Positions 24,201 through 32,928 of a DNA stretch of 64,000 nucleotides are shown piece after piece. Numbering within the stretch: the first letter of the stretch is position 1; each line of letters begins with the position of its first letter. Below the pieces are notes generated by a model. It saw nothing but the letters and a program-made list of their open reading frames with translations, was not told where the DNA came from and searched no databases. The DNA is from Onthophagus taurus (taxonomy: Eukaryota > Arthropoda > Insecta > Coleoptera > Scarabaeidae), in NCBI RefSeq assembly GCF_036711975.1, contig NC_091975.1:9860501-9924500 (forward strand), in the 5' to 3' direction. A program made the position numbers and the translations under genes.

Positions 24201-27200
24201 AGCGAGTGTTGTAATCTGAGTGGGTAACATCCATTATACGCAAGTTGAATACTATACTTTATCTACAACTATTTAATTTTGAAAAAAAAATCAAAAAAAC
24301 GAAAAAAAAATAAACTTGATAGACATTTCAGACATAACCTCAATATAAGAAAGCTGTCATTTCTGTTAATATTTTATTTTTTGATTAGTAGGCAGTGTCA
24401 GAAGTGTGGAATAATGGCCTCATTATTCAACACTTTGTCTGTCATGGGTAATGAGTGTCATTACCCGTCAAAAATCAATTGTATAACGAATAGATAATTC
24501 AATAGTTGTAGATAAAGACATTTATCTTTGGACTAGATCATGTATACCATGTCAAAAAACTAAAATTAATAAATATACAAAATCTCCTATAGAGCATATA
24601 AATGTTCCACAAGGAAGATTTCAACATATACATATAGATCTTGTTGGACCTCTTACTCCTTCTTCTGGTTATTCATATATTTTAACTGTTATTGAACGTT
24701 TTACTCGATGGCCAGAAGCTTTTCCGGTTATAGACACTTCAGCAAGCACCATAGCAAATACACTTTTTCAAAATTACGTTTCACGATTTGGTATTCCGCA
24801 CACAATTACTCATGACAAAGGGCGACAATTTGAATCTCAACTTTTTTCACACTTCAATACATATTGATCATTTACAACCAGCATTCTTGTTGAATGAAAC
24901 CTTGCATGATATTAATACTGTTAAAGAAAATCCTAAAAAAGTAAAATTTTCCTTTTCATAATTTAATCAAATACTTATTATTTCAATGTATATAATGTCT
25001 TTCTTGTGCAGAGTAAAGACAATTGTTACCACCCTCCATGGATTTCCTTTTCTTCTTCGTTCTTTTTATTTCCATGTTTGAAACATCGTCATTAATTTAA
25101 ATTTTTAATTTTTATTGAAGGGGGGAATAATTGTAGTGCATCACGCACTCTTATTATTTTTATTATATTGTTGTTATATTAACATAATGTATTTTCCCAT
25201 GGCGATTTTGTTATAGTCATAAAATAATAAATAAACTGGTAGACACACATAAAACAGTCTATCAAATACTCCATTTTTAATTTTTAATATTTTATTGTAC
25301 GATTAATTAATATAGAGTTACAAATAAATATACTCTTCTATGCTACGTGTTGCACGCGTAGGCACCGCGAAAATGATCCGCGACAACAACCAACCACAAT
25401 CCAATTCACCTTGCACTAACTTCTGCAAAAACTTGATGCACTGGTCATCTCTTCTTACGTCTAGTGCAGAAAAGTTGTGACGCCGCAGCAGGGATGCGTA
25501 ATCCATTCCACGATCCGGGTATGATCCGTCCAGGCGTAGAAACAAATATTTGAGAAATCCCCTCTGAATTCTCTCCAATATAAGTCTTTGACACACATAA
25601 TGTGGCGACCAAATTACAGAGCCATATTCCAATTTGGACAATACAAAGGTCGATATCAGAAAAAGCACGTGAGGTGCGCAAAACGAAACCAAGCATCCTC
25701 GCTGCAGAAGATGCAATATTTTCGATGTGAGGTACAAAAGACAATTTGCGGTCAAAAGTTACTCCCAGATCCTTGATTGTAGATAGTTTCTCAAGAAGAA
25801 CACCTTCTATATAATAAGAAGATGGAAGAGGAAACAGCTTGCGTGTAAAACTAACCGCACCGCACTTATTAGCATTAATCTTTAGCTGATAACGGTTACA
25901 CCATTCCACCAAGACGTCCAAATCCGACTGAAGACTGACAACATCACATTCCGCAAAAATAGGTCGGAATAGTTTCAGATCATCCGCATAAGCTAGTACG
26001 CTTGATGAAAATTTGTCTAGAAGGTCATTCAAGAAGATAACAAATAGTAGATTTGAGCCCTGAGGAACACCAGACCTAGCCGTAAACTCCATAGACGCAT
26101 AACCGTTGTAGTACACATAATTTATACGACCCGATAGGTAAGAGGCAAATAATTTCATAAACTTAGGAGATAAGCCAAAAGCACCAAGTTTATACAAGAG
26201 GACGTCATGATGAATCATGTCGAATGCTTTAGAAAAATTTACCTGACCGCCCCTATCCAAAGATTCACAAATTACTTCAGTAACCACCGCGAGGTTGGTA
26301 ATGGTCGAACGACGCTTGATAAATCCATGTTGATATGGTGACACGAATGACTGAACCTGTGGATAAATCATCCTGTAAATACACTGTTGGAAATAATTCA
26401 CGAGCACACCCTGTATAATCTGAACGTGTGTGTCTAGCGCAATAAAATTTGGTATGGAAGTAGTACTAAAGTAGTGTAACTTACTCTCACATGGAGGGCG
26501 GCATAACTCTGCTGGGAGGAGAAACATCAATAGCGAGAGTATCCCCCGTGACCTTCGCGTATCATCGCTACACGACGTGGCATGGAGTCTATAAGTCGCT
26601 GTATTGTAGCGAGAGGGATGGCCAACCATGCCACCTCAACTCACCTCCATAGCTCCTCAACGTTAGCCAAGGAAGCCGGATAACGTAGAAGTCTCCGACC
26701 GGTCATGTCCCAAACATGTTCGATCGCATTCAGATGCGGAAACCGAGCTAGCCATGGAAGCATTCGTATATGGTGCTCTTCCACAAAGGTCTGTACAACA
26801 CGCCCGATGTGCTGTCGTACGTTGTCGTGCATGTATAGCAGACCAGGGAGCCGCCGAACGTAGGGAAGCACAACGGACCGTAGCACCTCATCTACGTATC
26901 GTTAACCCGTCATGGTCTGCTATACACGCAGCAGACGTGTACGTCCACCATATGTAATCGCACCCCATACCATAATGCTTGGTTGTCGGTGGATAGGGCG
27001 TTCTTGCACATACTGCTCGAGTAGACGATCACCACGGCTCCGATGAACTAAAATTCGCGTATCACCGGTGCTCAATTCGAATTTTGATTCGTCGGAAAAC
27101 AAAATGTCCCTCTACTCGGCAACCTACTAATGCCTAGCGTCGACCCACTCGTGACGTATGCTGCGGTGCTCGGGTGTTACTGGAATCCGCTGTATCGCAC

Positions 27201-30200
27201 GACGCGCTCGCAGTCCACTATCTACCAAACTACGCGAACTGTACGGCGGACAGTTCGCGTAGTGAGTGCGCCTTCCTATGCCGGTGGCAAAACAGCTCCA
27301 AGTTGTCTTGAGGAGGACACACACGACGCTAAAGCGCTGAGCACAAGAGCGCGATCCTCGTGTGCTGGGGACGCGCAGGGCCGTCCCGGCCGCGGCTGAA
27401 GGTACCTATGTCCTACCTCAGACCATTCTCGCCATGCCCGTTGCAATGCCGATAAATTTACTGACGGCAAATGATGGTTTGCCGAACTTTCCGTCTTTGG
27501 GTGGTCGAGCCAACTTTCCTGGCATGTATGATAAACTACTTTACACGGATTGGTCTTTTCTAAATGTGGAGGTTAATGCGGATGATGCTTTGCGAGCTTT
27601 TTATAAAAAGTTGTATGAGATTTTGGATTTATTTGTTCCTAATAGATTGAGTCGTGGATCCTCATACCCTATTTGGTACACCCCAGAAATTAAGCGGCTA
27701 TTAAAGTTGAAAGAGTATTATAGGAGGAAGTGGAGGAGAAGCAATAGTGCTTTCTATTCAGCGGAATATAAAAGACTGAGATGTTTGACTAAACAGAAAA
27801 TCTCTGATGCGTATACTTCCTTTACTATTAGTGCTTAACAATCGCTTAGTTCTGATCCCCGTAACTTTTGGAATTATATAAGACAGAAAACAACGACCTC
27901 TCGACTTCCTGGAAAAATGATAAGTCCACCTACACTGATCCTGAAAAAATAGTTAATGCTTTTGCAGATCAATTCTCTGGAGTATATTCTGGTGTCTCTG
28001 CTTATAACATGGTTAATGTACACTCTACGTATCCTCCAGTATTTGTTGCCGATGTCACCGAAGAAGAGGTTCTTCATTTCCTAAAAAGGTTACCTAATAA
28101 ATTTACTGCTGGTGATGATGATCTTCCTGCATTTTTCATTCGTGATTACTGTGCAGTTTTTGCAGTTCCGCTTCATTTAATAATTAACTTATCCTTAAGC
28201 ACTTGCTCGTTTCCTAAACTTTGGAAGCGCTCACGCATTGTTCCTGTATGTCAAGCATGGCCAACGTACCAACATTACTGATTATCGACCAATATCGTTA
28301 TTGTCCAATTTCGCTAAGGTATTTAAACGGATTACACTGTTGGAAATAATTCACGAGCACACCCTGTATAATCTGAACGCGTGAAGATAAGTCCATAATA
28401 TTTGCGGAGCACAAACGTTTACTGTAGACGAGTTTATTCAGGGAGTTTCGAGTTGTTCCGTCGCGGCATTGTTGTCTGAAGCCACCCTTCCAAGTGGAAC
28501 ATTCCATCGCTATGGAGACCGAAGTGGATGGAAAATACCAGTCGTTTTTAGTGTGGTGTGAGGAACCACATTGTTATCGTACTCTGTGCGCAATGGATGG
28601 GCGATCGCGTTACTTAAGCGAGTTTGAGCGAGGAATGTTTGTGGGTATGCACATTGAGGGTGTATCGTTCTGTGAAATTGCGCGTCGTCTCGAGCGATCC
28701 ACATTTAGAAAAGACCAATCCGTGTAAAGTAGTTTATCATACATGCCAGGAAAGTTGGCTCGACCACCCAAAGACGGAAAGTTCGGCAAACCATCATTTG
28801 CCGTCAGTAAATTCATTGTAATATCTAAGGCAGGATGGTACTGATCCTCGTAGACGAAGGGACAATCATCATGAACAAGATCAAACTGATGGTCAGTATT
28901 TGTCAGAACCAAATCCAATAGACGATTGTCACAGTTCAGTACATGATTGAGTTGGCGAAAGTCTAGAAAATCACAAAAGTTACGAAATAACTCCGTTTTT
29001 CCACATTTGGTTGACATACCAGGTGCCTTAATATATTCAGGCAAATTAAAATCACCAAGGATAAGGACAGGATAATTCAAAACTTTATGTTCTAGGGCGT
29101 CCAAGAAACATTGTAAATCAAGTTGCGGATTATCAGGAGGTATGTACAACACCACGATATATAAGGTCACAGACCATAAAGAGCACTTGTAAATCAACAC
29201 ATCGACAAGTGGTACTAAAGCCTGAATCAACCAGCTCAACATCATGATGACTAGCTACAGCAAGCAGAACTCCACCACCTCTGTTATGTCCAACCAAATC
29301 AAGCTTACGATCAGCTCGTACGACTCTGTACTTATCCACGAATAATTCATTAGATCCAAGATCCGAATTTAAATTAGTTTCCGATAGAGCAATCAAATCA
29401 TAGGTACAATCAGAACAATTAACATAAAATTCACGCGTTTTTGTACGAAGACCATTAACATTTTGATGGTATACATGAACGGATTGATACATTTTGTTGG
29501 GCAAAATCAGTTTTCCGAAGCCTTGACAATTGAGAAATTTAATTTCAATTAATTTTGTTTTAGGATTATGCAACTTATTGGCTCCACCGCATTTACCACA
29601 CTCCATTTTTATACAAAAACTTCCACAAAATGCACCATAAATATAAACAACCAACAGCGTGGTCCGTCACGGCGATTCATCCCGTTGAAAGTAGTCATAT
29701 TCAATTAACATTGATGATTCCAATTTTTGTTATTCCAGTCCATTGGGGTATTTTGTATTAAAATGAATTAATCTCCCAACTTTACCATTTAATTTTAGCT
29801 TCTTTTTACGCCTGTGCGCTTTACGCTTATTACCACGGAATAATTGATCATTCAGGTATTAATTTCAAAGCATTTTGGTGGCAACCTTGGCAACCTGACG
29901 CTATTTTCCACGATAATCACCACCAATATTTCCATGTTAATTTTGCGTTCAACATCTATTTTTGGGATATTGTAAGTAAATCTAAATCTTAATATAAAAT
30001 TATTTAAAAAATAATTTATTATAGCTACATGGAACGTATAGAAGAAAAGATCGCCTTTACACTGAAGATACTTATTACGGACAAGGAAAAGCGCTAAACG
30101 AAGCGACCGCATCGGAAATCAAAGCCGATTTACAAGAAAGAAAGTCCGAAAATCCTTTGGCTTATCGAGGGAATAAATTGGAGTTTGATTTGAACGAGAA

Positions 30201-30264
30201 AGATTTAAAATTGGAGTTGAATGGAACGTACAAAAAGTTGAGAAAGAACAAAAAATATTATTAA
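15298..30264 (+). CDS. Membrane fatty acid/sterol hydroxylase superfamily protein
   Basis: Di-iron membrane oxygenase of the fatty-acid hydroxylase/sterol desaturase family, expected in the ER. Six exons fit in phase: 15298-15469, 15520-15707, 15836-16084, 29564-29747, 29799-29971 and 30025-30264, giving 401 residues. Hydrophobic segments lie in exon 1 ([19 protein letters not shown]), exon 2 ([19 protein letters not shown]) and exon 3 ([14 protein letters not shown]). The histidine boxes that bind the two irons are complete: [28 protein letters not shown] and [12 protein letters not shown], with [10 protein letters not shown] between the last two. The C-terminus is Lys-rich ([10 protein letters not shown]), resembling a KKxx-type ER signal. 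Intron 3 is 13.5 kb of nested transposons, yet splice sites and phase are preserved, so the gene looks functional. The substrate cannot be assigned: sterol C5 desaturase-like or alkyl hydroxylase are both possible. Confidence 0.88.
16490..16720 (+). repeat. Left LTR of the Gypsy element
   Basis: It matches 25132-25342 over its whole length (for instance AACATAATGTATTTTCCCAT and AGACACACATAAAACAGTC). It differs mainly by ~20 extra bases near 16530-16555. It ends next to the primer-binding-like TGGTGACCCC. The small divergence suggests a fairly recent insertion. Confidence 0.85.
16755..18589 (+). mobile_element. Mariner-type (DUF4817/DDE_3) DNA transposon inside Gypsy
   Basis: Perfect terminal inverted repeats TACAGGGTGATTTATAACAT (left) and ATGTTATAAATCACCCTGTA (right), flanked by TA duplications (16753-16754, 18590-18591). 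It sits between the Gypsy left LTR and gag, so it arrived after the Gypsy element. The single transposase gene is broken. Confidence 0.9.
17172..18235 (+). pseudogene. Mariner-type transposase (broken)
   Basis: The N-terminal helix-turn-helix block reads [20 protein letters not shown], then [20 protein letters not shown] and a second HTH ([19 protein letters not shown]). After a frameshift near 17535 the catalytic half follows: [16 protein letters not shown] (first Asp), [16 protein letters not shown] (second Asp) and [14 protein letters not shown] (third acid, about 36 residues later). In-frame stops lie at 17894-17896 and about 18056. IS630/Tc1/mariner-superfamily transposases cut and paste at TA. 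This copy is dead through one shift and at least two stops. Confidence 0.85.
18919..19816 (+). pseudogene. Gypsy Gag (frameshifted)
   Basis: It starts [20 protein letters not shown], then [18 protein letters not shown], the start of the Gag domain in insect Ty3-type elements. The frame shifts near 19180 and continues with [20 protein letters not shown] and [18 protein letters not shown] Cys/His-rich end ([22 protein letters not shown]) takes the place of a classic CCHC knuckle. Gag packages element RNA. Ordinarily pol continues from here; the frame ends at 19816. Confidence 0.78.
20516..23160 (-). mobile_element. Sola-like DNA transposon inside Gypsy pol
   Basis: The terminal inverted repeats share AATGTAAAATCCGGGC(T/G)AAGTGC: left end GTAGCCC at 20516, right end GTCTAC at 23160. 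A 4-bp duplication ATAT flanks it (20512-20515, 23161-23164). Taking the element out restores Gypsy coding across the site (SH then ISSKG). One long transposase ORF lies on the minus strand. The 4-bp duplication and an uncharacterised DDE-like protein fit the Sola group; that family name is inferred. Confidence 0.85.
21154..22623 (-). CDS. Putative transposase of the Sola-like element
   Basis: An intact 489-codon frame. The N-terminal half is basic, with a probable DNA-binding segment ([20 protein letters not shown]). The centre has a Cys cluster ([15 protein letters not shown]). The putative catalytic part reads [39 protein letters not shown] (an Asp in SDNC) and [20 protein letters not shown] (Asp/Glu pair). 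Such proteins occur repeatedly in arthropod genomes as uncharacterised loci. A further short exon-like frame with a donor ([16 protein letters not shown], 22879 down to about 22760) lies upstream, so the true start may be spliced. Because the frame and terminal repeats are intact, this is one of the youngest elements in the window. A catalytic role is inferred. Confidence 0.65.
   Translation of the reverse strand: MGLISVFSVKRRRYGSYADPTASRRQASVFFTIPDGKGVCKQVCKKTFLDVFGITKRRVETLAKAIKRGDVTYIERRGSKIRERKYSAEDERLIIEHIAALPKEESHYTRAKSSNLYLSPDLNYNKLHASFVERNPTTTVKYGYFKRIVRQKFPKLRFHRPRQDTCNTCDLLHSKIMNDSVNRVKNPASLELHHRKAESARTAMKNDHQESQTPTSNMCTMAIDLEKVLSLPALTHCQMYYLRQLSCYNLCIHKVDNNKGLMFLWHEGISGRGGNEIASCVLKGIKSNITHKKQFVIWSDNCCGQNKNKMIVFLWIYLVCNGYADEIQHKFVVSGHSYLSCDRDFAIIEKKRKKAKCEVPMDLCRVICNACDKNSFETTMMQEEDFFNFAKLAQLYLNTTQLEISKVVWIKVSKDNPGRVCIKKTFSDLEPWKITNVFKKNITKNHIVGMNLPQLEMTTRLNNEKKADLKKMIPYLKEENKQFCRELTA
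24131..24515. repeat. Hairpin MITE interrupting Gypsy integrase
   Basis: Inverted arms are ATTCAACAAGCGTATAATGG (about 24135) with CCATTATACGCAAGTTGAAT (about 24230), and GTTACCCAC with GTGGGTAAC. A second pair is TTTATCTACAACTATT (24257) with AATAGTTGTAGATAAA (24502). A GC-rich core GCGAGCGAAGCGAGCGA lies at about 24190. It separates the integrase zinc finger from its DDE core. It has no coding sequence. Confidence 0.7.
25132..25342 (+). repeat. Right LTR of the Gypsy element
   Basis: It begins TGTAGTGCATCACGCAC directly after the polypurine tract and ends near CTCTTCTATG before the CTACG duplication. It lacks ~20 bases found in the left LTR but is otherwise nearly identical. Confidence 0.85.
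26382..27452 (-). mobile_element. Tc1-like element, main part (C-terminal side)
   Basis: It starts at a TA (26380-26381) with CACTGTTGGAAATAATTCAC, the same terminus found at 28335. The minus strand encodes Tc1 transposase pieces: [20 protein letters not shown] and [15 protein letters not shown] (paired HTH), [14 protein letters not shown] (catalytic Asp), [24 protein letters not shown] (second Asp) and [20 protein letters not shown]. Frameshifts separate them. The N-terminus is missing here and is found inverted at 28594-28702. Confidence 0.82.
27453..28332 (+). pseudogene. Inverted middle segment of the intron-3 LINE (connector and RT start)
   Basis: Plus-strand LINE coding between the two Tc1 parts: [82 protein letters not shown] and [14 protein letters not shown]. 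There is a stop at 27836 and several frameshifts. The first ~115 bp are repeated in inverse at 28703-28820. The rest of this LINE is on the minus strand. Confidence 0.8.
28335..28702 (+). mobile_element. Tc1-like element, inverted N-terminal part
   Basis: After TA (28333-28334) the Tc1 terminus CACTGTTGGAAATAATTCAC recurs in plus orientation. The start of a Tc1 transposase follows ([35 protein letters not shown]), ending abruptly at 28702. This is the missing head of the copy at 26382-27452, displaced by an inversion. Confidence 0.8.
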
Positions 30265-30715
30265 GATAATTTTTGTAAATATTTATTAAATTTGGTTTTA
30301 ATAAATAAATAATTTTCGTAATTTATTTAAAAACACCATTTAGGCTAACTAATCTATTGGCAGGTTTTAGTAGTTTGCGTTTACTTTCAAGGTGATTAAT
30401 GAACCTGTCGAAAAGTTGATCTAAATTTAGCGCAAATCTATTTTGGATAGGTGCAAAAATAAATTTAAATTAACTTACATCGAAATGAGACAAAGACAAT
30501 TTTATCGTAAAACAAAGCTTCTTTTCGAGCGAACCAACATCACCTTGTTTATAAACGTCGTAAATACTTCGCATTTTAAAATTTACGCATTTAGACTCTT
30601 CCAAGAAATCTAAAAATATAACCAGAATATTTCTTTTTTTTTTGATTTACGATTCGAATTGAGATTTATATTTATAGATAAGTCGATAAAATCCTTTGCT
30701 GTTTCTAAATTAATA
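30265..30715. other. Hydroxylase 3' UTR and a possible minus-strand terminal exon pair
   Basis: AATAAA hexamers near 30290-30305 serve the hydroxylase gene. On the minus strand, 30609-30479 is open with an AG acceptor and GTAAGT donor and reads FLEESKCVNFKMRSIYDVYK and GSLEKKLCFTIKLSLSHFD. A following stretch (30420-30325) could read QLFDRFINHLESKRKLLKPA, but its phase does not match the donor by a simple splice. This could be the tail of a convergent gene or a decayed one; I do not recognise it. Confidence 0.35.
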
Positions 30716-32317
30716 TACAGGGTGTCCCGCAACGATTGTACAATACTGCATCAGCGTATTCTCTGATCGAAAACAGACAAGAAAAGTCTAATAAACATAG
30801 GTCCGAAAATGGACCAATTTCGAGATATTCAAAGTTTTAGTTTCATAAGCTGACCTATTGTAAACATCATTAATTCTAACGATTTAGATGCAGTAATTAT
30901 ATGATTACCATCGTTATGATGAAGTTTAATAAATAATAAGATAATATTAAGTTCATTAATAATTTAACAAAACAAGTAACAAAGATTGTCGAAGAAAATC
31001 GTTCAACCAGCATAAAAACAACGAATATTTAACAAATTGGAAAAGATTCATGTCATAATAAATGTTCAATATGCGCACCATTTACTTCTAAACACAAACG
31101 GATACGTTTTCTAAATGAACTTCTAATGCGTTCAAAGATACCAGGAATTTGTTTTATTGTGTCAAATGCGTTACTAATTTTATTCTTCAAATCCTGCACA
31201 TTTTGAACGTCTTCAGAATAAACAATTTGTTTTAAATGTCCCCAAAACCAAAAATCTAACGGATTTAAATCTGGTGAATCCTCCTCGGCCAATCCACTTA
31301 TTGCCAAATCTGTTATTTAAGTATGCTCGAGTAGCGCGTGCATAATCGTGCATAAAGTAGCAATCTTCTAGAATTTGTTGAGGTAATTCATCAAATGCCT
31401 CTGTAAGGTCATTTTGTAAAAAATGTATGTAGGCATCGGCTGTCAATCTCTTTGGAAGAAAAAATGGACCTAATAACTAATCACCTATAACTCCAGCCCA
31501 TACATTAACACTGAATCGCCACTGATGATGAGTTTCTAGTATTGCATGGGGATTTTCATCGCTCCAAACGTGCGCATTATGAATATTAAAAATTCCGCTT
31601 TGAGTAAATGTTGCTTCATCCGTAAATACAATGTTTATGGGAAAGTCGACGTTTACTACCTCTTCCTGTATGGCCCACCTACAAAAAATCTCTCTTTTTT
31701 CGCCATCATTTTCTGTTAGAGCTTGAACAGTGTTGTAATGATAAGGATAAAGCAACTGCTCCCTTAAAATGCGGTGAACGGTTGTTTTGTTAATGTTTTC
31801 TTGTGCAGAAATTCTTCTAATGCTGGTTGAGGCATCTTCATCGACTCTTCTCAAAACTGCTTCTTCTAATTCTACCGGCCTTGTGTAATGTCTCTCCGTG
31901 GAATGGCTGTGGGTTACGCTTCCCGTTTCTTTTAATTTGAGAAATAGTCTGCTAAAGGTGTGACTATTAGGCAATCGTCTGTTCGGGAACCTTTGCGCCA
32001 TCAGCTAGTCCGTAACAATACACCATATCCGCCATCTCTTCCTTGGAGTAATTAATAGGAGCCATACTTAATAGTTTTATTAAATTAAATAGTAAAATAA
32101 TAATTTTTTTTTGATTGGACAACTTATCGTAATCATAGTAACGACTTAATTATTATAAAAACAAATTTAAATTCATGATGTTAACAAATCAACTTATGAA
32201 ACTAAATCTTTGAATATCTCGAAAATGGTCCATTTTCGGACCTATGTTTATTAGGCTTTTTTTGTTTATTTTTGATCATAGAATACGTTTTGTACAATCG
32301 TTGCGGGACACCCTGTA
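30716..32317 (-). mobile_element. Mariner-type DNA transposon, family 2 copy 1
   Basis: Termini TACAGGGTGTCCCGCAACG (30716) and CGTTGCGGGACACCCTGTA (32317) with TA duplications on both sides. The subterminal inverted stretches also match (GGTCCGAAAATGGACCA with TGGTCCATTTTCGGACC). One broken transposase gene lies on the minus strand. A second copy is at 51660-54882. Confidence 0.92.
31053..32064 (-). pseudogene. Mariner-type transposase, family 2 copy 1
   Basis: Start MAPINYSKEEMADMVYCYG at 32064, then a deletion relative to copy 2, then AQRFPNRRLPNSHTFSRLF, a second HTH (STSIRRISAQENINKTTVH), INIVFTDEATFTQSGIFN (first Asp) and NVWAGVIGD with a stop near 31477. The catalytic remainder is DCYFMHDYARATRAYLNN and [17 protein letters not shown], with a deletion in the GRGG-PPRSPD region. 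The frame is broken in at least three places. The DDE triad order and DUF4817-like N-terminus equal those of the transposase at 17172, but the proteins are only distantly similar. Confidence 0.85.
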
Positions 32318-32928
32318 TATTATATTTTTTGTTCCAGATTATTCAATCACCATTGCAACCTAAGCAAATATAGGATAGCAAAAAATAAAAACTAACCAAC
32401 CGGCGCACAATGTTGATTCAACCTTAATTACTTTCAACCCATTAAAACTACCACTAATACAGTATTATTACCTGCAATGGATTTATTATATTTATGATCA
32501 ACCTGTCGTGTAAGTCACGTCAAAATTGACTATTAATAGCACTAGACGTAATTAGTTACCTGAATTATATCAGTAATTATTCGGTTTGAGGACAACTTTA
32601 AAAAGTTCTGAAATATGGAAGGAAATGAGCCAGGTATGTGCTATTAATATATCATCTATTTTTATCTGCATTCATACGATTAGAGTAAATAATAGGTTTT
32701 GAAAGTAATGCATAATTTTTGTTTGTTTTCCTATATTTGTCATATTCAGAAAAGGAAAAGTTACACTTCCAAGTGTTTCTAAGTGCCGAATTTTACACTA
32801 TTTATTAGCCTAGAATGTGGTTTGTTTGGTAGAAAGTAATTTACGTTCGACTTGACATTTTAGAAATATTTCAACAACTGCATTACAAAATCATTTTCCT
32901 TCCATATTGTAAATTGAATTGGATTTTT
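32318..32928. other. Intergenic spacer
   Basis: AT-rich, no element recognised. A short exon-like start at 32615 (MEGNEP followed by a GTATGT donor) and a CTCGCAG acceptor at about 32937 could join to give an MEGNEPGPSGF start. That reading closes after about 20 more codons, so it does not support a gene. Confidence 0.3.

Larger units (their letters stand above)
19817..24870 (+). pseudogene. Gypsy Pol: RT, RNase H, integrase in pieces
   Basis: RT, first piece (to 20515): [20 protein letters not shown], a frameshift near 20150, then [35 protein letters not shown] and [11 protein letters not shown] (catalytic YLDD). The Sola-like element interrupts at 20516-23160. RT/RNase H resumes at 23161: [49 protein letters not shown] [16 protein letters not shown] and YTDHKPLV. 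The integrase has a zinc-binding part ([20 protein letters not shown]), then a hairpin insertion at 24131-24515, then [22 protein letters not shown] and [20 protein letters not shown]. No protease is clear. Multiple breaks make it inactive. Confidence 0.82.
16490..25342 (+). mobile_element. Gypsy (Ty3-type) LTR retrotransposon with internal insertions
   Basis: The LTRs are 16490-16720 and 25132-25342. They are nearly identical apart from a ~20-bp indel and start TGTAG(C/T)GCATCACGCAC. A primer-binding-like site TGGTGACCCCGA follows the left LTR (16722-16733). A polypurine tract GAAGGGGGGAATAA precedes the right LTR. A probable 5-bp duplication CTACG flanks the element (16485-16489 and 25343-25347). 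Internal order is gag, then pol RT, RNase H and integrase. Its own host is the LINE at 16255-29545. Three further elements sit inside it: mariner-type 16755-18589, Sola-like 20516-23160 and a hairpin MITE near 24131-24515. Without them it would be about 4 kb. Confidence 0.88.
16255..29545 (-). mobile_element. LINE (CR1/Jockey-like) in intron 3, split by nested insertions
   Basis: The element reads right to left. The endonuclease (29492 to about 28710) shows [29 protein letters not shown] and [12 protein letters not shown], with a frameshift near 29190. The middle part is inverted (27453-28332, plus strand: [23 protein letters not shown]). The RT C-terminal part (26381 to 25348) shows [50 protein letters not shown] and [14 protein letters not shown]. 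The 3' UTR (16484 to 16255) ends in a TTATTATTATTA run. A probable target duplication is CAATTATTTTTATT (left) and CAATTAATTTTGTT (right), only about 20 bp from the host exon 4 acceptor. Removing the Gypsy and Tc1 insertions, with one duplication each, restores continuous reading across both junctions. Confidence 0.82.

Noticed and set aside
24187..24225. GC-rich core as a gene promoter
   Set aside because: It is the centre of a hairpin insert inside a dead integrase, with no gene behind it.
29133..29654. Minus-strand ORF treated as one LINE protein from its first Met
   Set aside because: Its first ~40 codons run antisense through exon 4 of the hydroxylase gene and the acceptor; the LINE protein starts near 29492.
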